DNA of 64,000 nt, taken from contig CM030945.1 in the NCBI GenBank assembly GCA_018136815.1, forward strand, positions 2,238,091 through 2,302,090. The letters run 5' to 3'. The notes below the pieces were generated by a model. It was not told where the DNA came from, did no database searches, and saw only the letters and a program-made list of their open reading frames with translations. The position numbers and the translations under genes are program-made. The DNA comes from Isochrysis galbana (Eukaryota; Haptophyta; Isochrysidales; Isochrysidaceae). Below, piece by piece: positions 11,131-20,095 of this stretch; the first letter of the stretch is position 1; the number at the start of each line of letters is the position of its first letter.

Positions 11131-12620
11131 GCAACGCGAAAGCTTTGATGCGCCGGGCCAAGAGTTGGCGTACTTCTTCTCGTTGATCGTCGGAAAGAAG
11201 CCGGTCTGGATCGATGGTGGCTGAGTCGAGTAGAGATCGTTGCTCCTCGCTCAGCGCGGTGACAGGGTCACCATCCCCCTCGCTTCCATTCGGAGTCCAG
11301 CCCCGGTGCAACTTGAAACGCACCTGGAGCGAAGCTATCGGATGCAGAGACGGCAGGGTCAGCGCATCGACTCCGGTGTGGACGATCGTCACCGCGATGC
11401 GGTGATCGTCCGTGGGCGTGACCACCGTGGGCATTACGAGAGGGGACGAATCGAGAGCCTCGCGATTTGGTAGGCGGTCGACCAGCATCGCGCAGTCCGA
11501 ATGATCTCGGAGAGCTAGCGGAACCCTGACCCAGATGGTTGCGCGGTGGAAGGCAGGAATCGTCACCGCTTGCTCCGTGTAGAGAAGATATTCGGACGAG
11601 GTAGACGCCGGAGCTTTGGCCGCAAACTCGTCGGCAGACTCAAAGAGAGGTGTATAGAGTGGCTGCCTAGCATCAGCAGCAGCCTCACCCTCCGATCCAG
11701 CCGGGATCTCTCGTGTTGCCGTCGACCTCTCCAGAAAGTCGACAGTCAGCGGCTGACCGGGTGACATCGAGATAGCTCCGACGAAGCCGGCGTCCGCGAC
11801 TGGGGGCGGCGCCGTGGAAACTCTGACTACACATTCGGAAAGGACTCTTGAAGAGTCTTCTGAATCGCCAGAGGCCGGACGGAGGCGGAGGCTTCCTTCC
11901 GAGCTCGCGGCGTCGAGAGAAATGGTAGCGGAGTGGGCGGCCAAAAAATCGTTCCCGAGCAGAAGCATCGCGTTTCCTTCGATGACCGCGAACGAATGAC
12001 GGAAGAGGCGACCGGACAAGGAGAAGACGAGGCTAGCCCGGCCCCTAGTGATGAGAGGAAGGCCGTCCGGCCCATGTAGGTTGGGGACGGTAGCGTCCGA
12101 TACGCGTTCGACGCAAGCGTCTTCAGGTAGTCGATCGAGAAGAGCAGTGGTGATTACTGACGGGCCCGCTCCAGTGTCAGCCAGGGTGCTGTTCACCGTG
12201 AGGGCAACGTCCGGGAGAACGAACCCTTGAGCTGCGCGGTCGCCATCGGCACGGCAGACCACGAGATCGCGGACATAGAGGCAGTGACGAGGGTAGAGCG
12301 GCGGCGGAGTGTCCGCGATAGATTCCACCGGAAGTGAGGTTCCGGCTCCGGGTGACAGGGTGGTTGGATTGGAGGCTAGCCTGGACGGAGAAGATTCATC
12401 GACGTGGGGCACTCGCTCGATAGCGGCGGCCACCGTCTGCGGCACGAATGGTATCGAGGAGCGTGGGGATGCCTTTGCTGAACTAGAGGGGTTAGGCACG
12501 CCATCATAGCCTAGCCCTCGACGGTCCGTCGGATGCCGAGGTTGATCCATTTGGCGTGACCATTCCTTCTCCAGGGACTTCTGCAAGTCTGTCTTCGGAA
12601 GCTTCGACAACTCGGAAAAT
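11015..12620 (-). CDS. gypsy protease-containing frame
   Basis: A retropepsin-like segment with the active-site motif LADTGAGPSVIT, followed by a flap-like region and LLLGNDFLA, which corresponds to the second hydrophobic-Gly motif of retroviral-type aspartic proteases. The frame then continues through Thr/Ser-rich sequence toward RT. Near 11130 the reading frame must change by one base for the protein to run into RT: a GGGGCTCC run appears to have lost one G. The sequence there is not a classical slippery heptamer, so a deletion or sequencing error is more likely than programmed frameshifting. The frame is open upstream of 12610 with no ATG, so this is a piece of a polyprotein. Confidence 0.75.
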
Positions 12621-13095
12621 CCGGCCGCACTGAGGCCCCTAGCGGTAGCCCCATCGCAATACAGTGCCCGTGGAGTATCCTCTCCTTCGGCGGCGTCGGA
12701 GGGCTTGGTCTCGAGGTCTGCATGCTCCGGTGTTCTGGCATCTCGGGCGTGTCATCTTCTCCCGAGTCGGGCCCGACATCCCAGGTTTCGAGTGGCCTTT
12801 CGGCTACGAACGAATTGGTCAGTTCGGCCACTCCCTCGTCGCCAGCCGTGAAGGAGGCGCTCGGAGATAGTGCATTGATGCCTTGAGAGCCCAGTCGAGA
12901 CAAGATGGGAGGTTCCGACGGCTCCGCAGCTGCCGCTTGCTCAGCGATTTCTTGGGCGATGGAAGGCGTGACATCCTGCCACCGATGGACCCCCGAAATT
13001 ACATCACGGTCGAAGACCTGCCACTTGCTGCGGCGCTTCTTCACCGTGTTGGAGGGCCTGGCGTTGTAGAGCGGTCCTCTATGGGCCACTCCCAC
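12511..13095 (-). CDS. gypsy linker frame, unknown function
   Basis: About 195 residues between the methyltransferase frame and the protease frame. It starts with a basic stretch (KKRRSKWQVFDRD) and continues as acidic, Pro-rich sequence. The end of the preceding frame (WPIEDRSTTPGPPTR, then stop) and the start of this one overlap around 13041-13095, so the two were probably one protein before an indel. No known domain recognised. Confidence 0.45.
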   Translation of the reverse strand: MGVAHRGPLYNARPSNTVKKRRSKWQVFDRDVISGVHRWQDVTPSIAQEIAEQAAAAEPSEPPILSRLGSQGINALSPSASFTAGDEGVAELTNSFVAERPLETWDVGPDSGEDDTPEMPEHRSMQTSRPSPPTPPKERILHGHCIAMGLPLGASVRPDFPSCRSFRRQTCRSPWRRNGHAKWINLGIRRTVEG

Positions 13096-14876
13096 GGCAG
13101 GAAGCGGTCTCCTTCCGCCTCGGCCTCGTCTTGCGATACGTTTGTTTCCGAGTCCTCCTGATGAAGCAGGCGAGAAGCATCGGCAACGGGGCCTGCGTCC
13201 GGGATCACGACAACCGAATCAGACACTGGCGAACCGCTGGGAGGCGTGAGGTGAGAGCTAGAAGCTGCTTCGCCTCTCCCCTCCATGAAACGAGCCAGAG
13301 CCGTCCTCGGCTCAGCCAGCTCGAAACCGGTCGAGCAAAGCGAAGGGCGTTCTCTCAAGCTGGCAGCTGCTTGGGAAATTGCCCAGTCCACCGTGAAGTC
13401 GAGCGAACGCGACGCCTTGGCTTCGCGCGCATAACGGCGCAAGACCGGCATCCACTGGGCCGCCATTGCACCGGCAATGCCCACATAGGTGCGGCTGCGA
13501 AGGGCGCCACGGTGGGGCGACGGCGATAGATCCGCCATAGCGGATAGACGTCCCTCGACAATCTTCGAAGGCTGCAAGGACGGGAGTGAAGCCGTCAGGT
13601 ACAGGCCAGTTGCTTTTTGATGGCCCGTGCCGTGCTGCCACGGCTGCACAAACTGCCGCGGTCGCAACCCCCCGACTAAGGCAGAGGCTTCCGCGTGCAT
13701 TCGAGGATTTTCGACGGCAACGAAAGGCGCGTCGGCGCTTGCCATGGCGAGGAAGACTCTAGCGGCGGATTCGAGAGCCTGGCGTCGTCCCGGCTCCCGA
13801 TCGAGCCACTGGCAACTCACCGCCGACACATACGTGCACGGCGGATGCGCAACCACGAGGTCCCAACCGAGGTTTTGAATGTGAAGAGCATCTCCGCAGA
13901 AGTGGGGAATGTAGTCGATCTCCGACGGTCGTAAATCGCACGTCGCGACGTGCGCTCCGGCGAGTAGGAACATCGAAGACACGACCCCGCTAGCTTCACC
14001 GACGACTAGAACGCGGGGTGGAGGAATCCCCTCGGCCGCGTCGAACGTCACGGCGTCGTGGATCGCCGCTAACTCAGCGCAAAGCTCGTCAAAATGCGTC
14101 GGCAGTACGGCAGAGGGTGATGAATGAGTGCTCGCGTGCGGCCGCCGCAAGGCTAGAGCAGCTTCGGCGAGATGGCGGGGCAAGATGACGGAGGAACCGC
14201 TAGCCCGGGCACGGGAGGCGGCTAACATTTGGAGCTCGCGCGTAGGGGCGCGGGCAGCTTCAGTAGACTTGGCGGCCGAGGAACAACCAACCACGGCGAT
14301 CCGGTGGATGGCCTCGGCAGTAGAATTCAGGGGGAGGGGGTCGTCGCCCTGAAGTTTCGGTGGGCTAGACCTGAAGGGGGTTGGCTCCGGCGGGCGATCC
14401 CTGGAACAGGGATCCTCCGGAGAGCCGAGAGAAAGAGGAGACGCCGGCGTCCGTGTGGGGCGCGACGAGAGATCGTAATCGACGGCCCCTGCGTCTCCCG
14501 AGTCTGGGGTGACCACGGCGTGAGCGCGGAAAGCCGCAGCTCCCTTGGAACCTTCAACTTCATCGACCCCGGAAGCCGACCCTTCCGGGTCGGGAACCAG
14601 GTCAGAAACGAGAACAGGTGCAACTTCGAGACGAGAGAATGAACACGATGACGGAGAAATATAACGAACCGGGGAGAGAGGTGAGGAGGAGGCACAAGTC
14701 TCCGCCTCCACTGCACGAGAACCTACGGTAGACAACGACAATTCGTCCGCAGAGCGGCTCCGGCTATGGCCCTTGGGAGAGAGGTCTCCAGTGGGGTCCC
14801 GCCGGGAAAGAGCAGAAACAGGTAAAGCAGCAACAACGTTTTCGGACGCGGCAGCGGCCACGTCGGACCTATCCAT
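13041..14876 (-). CDS. gypsy frame with phage-type cytosine-C5 methyltransferase-like domain
   Basis: 611-residue frame. Residues 1-285 are Ser/Pro-rich and disordered. Residues about 289-434 (14012-13575) look like a compact DNA cytosine methyltransferase. There is a SAM-binding start (RVLVVGEASGVVS, then an acidic strand end CDLRPSE). A catalytic-loop motif follows (DLVVAHPPCTYVS, with Cys347 as the presumed nucleophile), then FVAVENPRMH, corresponding to the ENV/ENP motif. Last comes FVQPWQHGTGHQKATGLYL and LPSL, the equivalent of the QPYQFG...KTTCLWL...LP ending of small phage DNA methylases. The region downstream is Ser/Ala-rich. No target-recognition domain of usual size is seen. Cytosine methyltransferases captured by retrotransposons are known in dinoflagellates and a charophyte alga; whether this one belongs to those lineages cannot be told here. 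Confidence 0.7.
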   Translation of the reverse strand: MDRSDVAAAASENVVAALPVSALSRRDPTGDLSPKGHSRSRSADELSLSTVGSRAVEAETCASSSPLSPVRYISPSSCSFSRLEVAPVLVSDLVPDPEGSASGVDEVEGSKGAAAFRAHAVVTPDSGDAGAVDYDLSSRPTRTPASPLSLGSPEDPCSRDRPPEPTPFRSSPPKLQGDDPLPLNSTAEAIHRIAVVGCSSAAKSTEAARAPTRELQMLAASRARASGSSVILPRHLAEAALALRRPHASTHSSPSAVLPTHFDELCAELAAIHDAVTFDAAEGIPPPRVLVVGEASGVVSSMFLLAGAHVATCDLRPSEIDYIPHFCGDALHIQNLGWDLVVAHPPCTYVSAVSCQWLDREPGRRQALESAARVFLAMASADAPFVAVENPRMHAEASALVGGLRPRQFVQPWQHGTGHQKATGLYLTASLPSLQPSKIVEGRLSAMADLSPSPHRGALRSRTYVGIAGAMAAQWMPVLRRYAREAKASRSLDFTVDWAISQAAASLRERPSLCSTGFELAEPRTALARFMEGRGEAASSSHLTPPSGSPVSDSVVVIPDAGPVADASRLLHQEDSETNVSQDEAEAEGDRFLPWEWPIEDRSTTPGPPTR

Positions 14877-15463
14877 AGAACCTAGAGCAGAAGATGATAC
14901 CGAATCGACAGCCCTCGAGGGCTTTACAACTGACTGTTTACGAAACGAAGAGACCGAAGACGCGTCGGATCCACCTAGCCCACCCCCTTGGGCAGGGCCG
15001 TCGGGGATGAATCCAGGGATGAAGATGCGTCGAAAGACCTAGGAGAATTAGAAGAAACCGAAGACAGCATAGTATCCGTAGAAATAGATTCCAAGAGGGG
15101 CAGCGAGCGAGAATCGGCCCCTAACATCCTAATAGCGTGCGGAGTAATAGAAGAACTTGTAGACGTACACGAATTTCGGAGAGTCGGGTCGCGACTATCT
15201 CCGGGGCAAACCTGTTTCCAGGAGCCCGGGTCAAGTGTCGACTCCGGCTTCCGAGATAGCCGTTCGGCGGGGGCTTCAGCCGGCGAGGCGGCTCCCACCG
15301 TCGAGGACTGAATAGAGCTAGAGACAGGGGGAGAATCGCCGCGTCGACAGCTCTTCTCCCCAAGCGGCGTAGGGATCGGATCGGGATGGTGGTGGTGGCG
15401 TTCAGGCCCACCGCCCGCGATGTTTCTCCGCCAGGGTTTGAAGGACGGGGACCCCGCGGACCC

Positions 15464-16022
15464 CTACTGAGGCTTAACCCGGACCATCGAGCGAAGAAGC
15501 TTATGAATGTGCTCGTCCGATCCGCACTCTCCGCAGCCAGCCTCACACAGAAAGCGGATATATGGCTGACAGATGACGGGGTTGTGAGCACCGTCTCCCG
15601 TGCCATATTTCCAGGCTTCGCTGGATGGAGTGCCAGGAGGAGCTTGAGGTCGGAAAGCGCAGAAGGCACAGCCGTTTTCGTTCGTCCATTCGGTGATTCC
15701 CCTATTGATATCGTCCGTCCGTGGAGTTTCCATTGAATTATCGGCCGGTCGGCACTTTGCTAGCGCCGCCGAGACCCTTGGGTGCTTGGCATAGCCTGCT
15801 ACGGCCCAGAAGCGGGCTCGGGCCCGATTCCAAAGCTCGGGCGTCCACCGGGATACGCCCAAATCGGGCGGTAGCCTTGGCCGTTCGCCGGCGGATCGCA
15901 GCGACGGCTGGGCGGCCGAGACGAGCCTCCCTTTCGACCCGGTGGATCGGTCAGTATAGCCGGCAACGGTGAGTTGGAGTGGTAACTTGCCGGCGGTGCA
16001 GCAGCCCGATAATCAGGCTTCG
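15464..16022 (-). CDS. gypsy gag-like Cys/His-rich frame, truncated by gap
   Basis: The frame is open from the scaffold gap down to a stop at 15464. Its C-terminal half is rich in Cys and His (CAFCAF, then H, C, C, CGECGSDEHIH), which suggests a zinc-binding nucleocapsid-like region without the classical CX2CX4HX4C knuckle. The preceding part contains RWTPELWNRARARFWAVAGYAKHP. Its position upstream of the methyltransferase frame, on the same strand, fits a gag role; this rests on position rather than sequence similarity. Confidence 0.4.
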
Positions 16023-16122
16023 NNNNNNNNNNNNNNNNNNNNNNNNNNNNNNNNNNNNNNNNNNNNNNNNNNNNNNNNNNNNNNNNNNNNNNNNNNNNNN
16101 NNNNNNNNNNNNNNNNNNNNNN
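16023..16122. other. Scaffold gap, 100 N
   Basis: Exactly 100 N, the usual placeholder for a gap of unknown size. It separates a truncated retrotransposon from a telomeric array. Confidence 0.99.
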
Positions 16123-16732
16123 TAACCCTAACCCTAACCTAACCCTAACCCTAACCCTAACCCTAACCCTAACCCTAACCCTAACCCTAACCCTAACCCT
16201 AACCCTAACCCTAACCCTAACCCTAACCCTAACCCTAACCCTAACCCTAACCCTAACCCTAACCCTAACCCTAACCCTAACCCTAACCCTAACCCTAACC
16301 CTAACCCTAACCCTAACCCTAACCCTAACCCTAACCCTAACCCTAACCCTAACCCTAACCCTAACCCTAACCCTAACCCTAACCCTAACCCTAACCCTAA
16401 CCCTAACCCTAACCCTAACCCTAACCCTAACCCTAACCCTAACCCTAACCCTAACCCTAACCCTAACCCTAACCCTAACCCTAACCCTAACCCTAACCCT
16501 AACCCTAACCCTAACCCTAACCCTAACCCTAACCCTAACCCTAACCCTAACCCTAACCCTAACCCTAACCCTAACCCTAACCCTAACCCTAACCCTAACC
16601 CTAACCCTAACCCTAACCCTAACCCTAACCCTAACCCTAACCCTAACCCTAACCCTAACCCCAACCCTAACCCTAACCCTAACCCTAACCCTAACCCTAA
16701 CCCTAACCCTAACCCTAACCCTAACCCTAACC

Positions 16733-16767
<35 letters not shown>

Positions 16768-16871
16768 ACCCTAACCCTAAACCCTAATCCCTAAACCCTA
16801 ATCCCTAAACCCTAATCCCTAAACCCTAAACCCTAAACCCTAAACCCTAAACCCTAAACCCTAAACCCTAA
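16123..16871. repeat. Telomeric repeat array (CCCTAA)n grading into (CCCTAAA)n
   Basis: About 630 bp of nearly perfect CCCTAA (TTAGGG on the other strand), with one CCCCAA variant near 16660. From about 16750 to 16871 it changes to CCCTAAA and CCCTAAT/CCCTAAA mixtures. The C-rich strand reads 5' to 3' into the right-hand sequence, the orientation of a left chromosome end. The array starts at the first base after the gap. It is therefore most simply the true end of the right-hand chromosome, with an unrelated contig joined on the left. Confidence 0.95.
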
Positions 16872-17600
16872 TTGAATTTCATTGAATCCGGATTCGCATT
16901 CGAATACACCTCAATAGGAATTCGAATCCGACTTTGAACTTCTCAAATTCGAATTCAATTTAAAGTACATTGTCAAGTTAAACACAAATTCATTAGGAAT
17001 CAAAGTCGAGTTCAATTCGTATTCAATTCAATCCAAATTCAAATTCATGAAATGAAGTCTGGTGCTTGCTTATTTTTTCCGATAACATGGGTGGTGTGCC
17101 CCACCACTTGATCAATTTTGGCTCTCAACTTGCAATCCCACGCGAGCACGATCAACAGCCAACTTGGCGGGCTACTGGCCGCCCAGCGCGCCCCGTTCAC
17201 TGTGTCTTCACCTGCACCTGCAGTTCTTGCACTCTCACCTTCACCTGCACCTTCACTGAAGAGAAAACTTCGGACCAGCACCTTCCTGGTTGGAAAATTT
17301 TTTTATTAATCGAGTGGGGAGAGAGACGAGGGGAAATCTTCCCCCGGTCCGACGATAAAAAATGTGGGCCTCAGGATCAACAAGAATTCTTTTTTAACCC
17401 AGCCTCCCCCACCTCTACCGAGCTCTCGCGAGCAGGGTCTCGGAAAATGTCTTCATTCCCTCATCGCCAATTTTGTTGTATGAGAGACGGAGATTATTGA
17501 GATTGTTCAAGGTTTGGTGTAACTCCACACTTAAGGATATCGGAGTGTCTTCGAAGGTATGACTCTTTCCAAATCATATTCTTGAACAAGGGTGGGAGGC
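16872..17600. other. Subtelomeric AT-rich region, no gene
   Basis: 16872-17060 is built of degenerate GAATTC/GAATTT-like words (for example CATTCGAATAC, GGAATTCGAATCCG, CAAATTCGAATTCAA) and is much more AT-rich than the rest of the window. 17060-17600 is mixed and non-coding. Typical of a subtelomere; no RNA gene recognised. Confidence 0.6.
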
Positions 17601-17608
17601 TTGGACCA

Positions 17609-18240
17609 TCATGCTGGCCACTTAATGTCACTCACAGTGAGCACATGGCTATAATGAGCATGACCAACATTGTGGCAAAAATCACTTACTTGTTGCACGC
17701 CTTTCTTTCCACGCACATTTCCACAACGAAGATGAACTTGCTTACACCAAACCTTACGCTTGCTACAAGCTGAAAGAATGTGATCTTCAGTACCAAAAAG
17801 AAGATTTCCAATAAGGTGGCCACAAAGACCATCATCCCAAGAGCATGGCTTATCGGGGAGAGCGTGGCTCCAGACATTGCAAATGTGCTTGACATCATAT
17901 GAGTGGTCGAGGTGGAGCCCAGCAAGGCGCTCTCCAAGTTCAATTGAGTCAACCTCATTAAGATTGATGCAAATATCATGAGGGCATGGGGAACCTACAA
18001 GTGTGCCAGAACAATGGACCATTCCATCAATTGGTTGGAGAGCACGTAGGAACATGGGCTTGTACTCAATCTCTGCAAATTTCACAAAGGCTGTCCATTG
18101 TTCTTCTCCAAGGCGCTTGCGCATTCCACCATGGAAGCCAATGCGTGACTTGTTTGCGGTCAATAGGGCACTCCATCTCTTCCGAGCACGAGTATGACAC
18201 ACTTTGGCTATACACAGTGTGAGGTTCTGGTGCCGAAAGG
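17609..18240 (-). pseudogene. HNH-nuclease-like fragment, uncertain
   Basis: Open frame of about 210 residues with no ATG; it is open upstream and apparently truncated. It contains GLHLDHSYDVKHICNVW followed by spaced Cys and His (PCSW, LCGH, CSKRKVWC, LRCGN). A His-Asp-His start with paired cysteines recalls HNH/treble-clef nucleases carried by some protist transposons, but the match is weak and I do not recognise the family. It sits between the telomere and a decayed hAT transposase on the same strand, in typical subtelomeric debris. Confidence 0.35.
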
Positions 18241-19410
18241 TGACAATGAGGGCTCGCTCCAGCGGCTATCTCCCCGGGTGCCGGGGACTTAGCCGCTGCA
18301 GCGGCCGCGGAGGCCCGCCGCGCGCCGCTCCCCTCCCCCCCCTTCCCCCACTCCTCTCTGGCAGCCCAGCTTGCCACAGGGGTGTACTCGCGCGGCCAAC
18401 ACCAGTGGTAAGCCCCCCCCACGCTGCCTGCCGCGATGTGCCCCTTCACGCTCGCCGCGCTCACCTCCAGGTCGTTCTCGCACTCCCCCCCCTTCGCAGC
18501 GCGCAGACGAGCGCCAGAAGCCAGGTGCGAGCAGCGCGCGCGCAGCGCGAGCCGGCCCGTAGAGCGCCTGGCGCGTCGGCCCTTTGTACGACGGAGGCGC
18601 CGTCTTTAACACGGTCACGAGCTTCTTAAATTTGGGATGATCCACTGCCGCTGCCGGGACATTGCACGCAAAAAAGAAATCGGCGATGGCATCATCGCAT
18701 GCCTCTTTAAGCGGCACGTTGAAGTCAAGGGGCATCTGACCTTTCTCGCGCAGCAAGGAGAGGGAAGGTGACAACGACGGCGAAAAAGTGGACGAGGAAG
18801 AATGTGCCGACAATGAGGCTGCCTCATTGACCTCCCTGATCATGGCCTTCTTGCGCTTCACCACATTCTTGGACAGCTCGTTTTTGCGTACCTCGTCCAC
18901 AAGCTTCAAGAAGTCGTTGTCTTCGCTCTTGCACTTGGCCGACTTGCTCCTCCCGAACAGGTGATCGGCGACCCGAGTCGCTCCTCCCTTACGGGTTTCG
19001 CCGCAACCTCCACATCTCCACAAGGGGTGATTGGGGTCCTCCTCAGACAAGATGCTTACACACTTCCACACTGGGTCGGTGCGTTTGGCCCAGGCGGAGC
19101 GCTTACGCACCATGAGTTGGGGTTGGCTCAGACCTGTGGCGCGCGTGGGTAGCACGCTGAATACGGCGCCTTCCCCCTCGGTTGCCTGCCCCTCAGGCTC
19201 GGGGGGGCCCTCTCCCTCCTCCTCTAGATGGCGTGACGGCGCACCAGCGCCGCGCCCTCCGTCGAGGAGCGACGCCCATGAATGAGAAGTTGGGGCGGTC
19301 TGGTGCGATGGCCATGCCGGTGGGATGTTTGGCGTGGTGGAGGCTGCCGTGGTGAGCGCCGGAGCTGAGCGTGATGCGCGGTCGGGGTTCGGGTTGAAGG
19401 CGGAGTGCAT
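18240..19410 (-). pseudogene. BED-finger hAT transposase, N-terminal fragment
   Basis: The ATG at 19410 opens a frame with a BED-type zinc finger (DPVWKCVSIL, LWRCGGCGETRKGGATRVADHLFG, CKSED). This is followed by the hAT N-terminal signature IADFFFACNVPAAAVDHPKFKKLV and PPSYKGPTRQAL. After that the frame degrades into GC-rich Arg/Gly sequence, and recognisable hAT-like residues seem to continue in another frame (GGECENDLEV). The RNase H-like catalytic core and dimerisation region are absent. A truncated, frameshifted DNA transposon remnant. Confidence 0.7.
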
Positions 19411-19539
19411 CCGGGTGATGGAGGGCGGAGAGGGGGGGATAGGAGCGAGGGGAAAGGGGAAAGGGCGCACGCCAAGAGCCACGAGCGCGCGGGGGGGGGG
19501 GGGGCAAGGTACAAGGTATGTTGTATGTTGTGTTAATGT

Positions 19540-19634
19540 TGTGTTTCACTGTGTTTCACTGTGTTTCTTCCAAGGCCAAACACAGAGGGTTTTGACTGTG
19601 TTTGGAAGGATTTTCACTGTGTTTAACATCTAGG
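19540..19634 (+). repeat. Shared motif block upstream of the AAA gene (also at 57325-57410)
   Basis: AAGGCCAAACACAGA, then ACTGTGTTTGG, then ATTTTCACTGTGTTT and CATCTAGG. At 57325-57410 the same series occurs as AAGGCCAAAAACAGA, ACTGTGTTTG, CTGTTTTT and CATCTAGG. CTGTGTTT and AAACACAG are reverse complements, so the block can fold. It is either a small repeat family or a regulatory block; there is no direct evidence of function. Confidence 0.45.
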
Positions 19635-20095
19635 CTCCCCAGCGAGAGAGACACGGAGCGTTCCGCGTGGAGTTGCTGCCCCCCCCCCCCGCCCCTCCCC
19701 CCCAATTTTCTTTTCCACCGCCCCTCCCCCCCTTTCCCCTTTCCCCTTTCCCGCCTTTCTCCCCCCGCCGCGCTCGCTCGCGCCCCTCCCTTCTTCCACT
19801 TCCATTCCCCCTCCACCCTCCTCCACCCTCCCGCGACCGCCGCGCCCACTCTCCCCCCTTTCCGCCCCTTGCGCTAACTCCCGTCTCCCCCCATCCCCCC
19901 CTCACTCTCACCCTCTCCCCTTCCCCCCTGTGTCCTCTCGCTCGCTCGACCCTCCTCCACACGCACAGAGCTTTCCCCTCCCTCTTCCCCCTCCCTTTAC
20001 CTCTCTCTGTACCACCCCTAACCCCCCCAGGCCCCTTCTCCCATTACCGCTCCCCCCCCCCCCCCCCCCAACCCTCCTCCCCAACGCGACGCTGC

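Larger units (their letters stand above)
7670..16022 (-). mobile_element. Ty3/gypsy chromovirus-like LTR retrotransposon with methyltransferase domain, cut by gap
   Basis: On the minus strand the order is: a Cys/His-rich gag-like frame (16022-15464), a Ser/Pro-rich region with a C5-methyltransferase-like domain (14876-13041), a linker frame (13095-12511), a retropepsin-like frame (to 11015), then RT, RNase H, integrase and chromodomain (11096-7812). RT before integrase, plus a C-terminal chromodomain, is the chromovirus order. Successive frames overlap by tens of bases and at least one junction (near 11130) is a clear single-base slip, so this copy is probably inactive or contains sequencing indels. 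The 5' LTR and primer-binding site are not visible because the element reaches the scaffold gap. Confidence 0.85.

Noticed and set aside
11100-11150. Programmed -1 frameshift between protease and RT frames
   Set aside because: No slippery heptamer at the overlap; a missing base in a G run explains it better, and other frames of the element are broken too.
16134-16664. 176-codon (Leu-Gly)n frame
   Set aside because: It is the translated telomere repeat.
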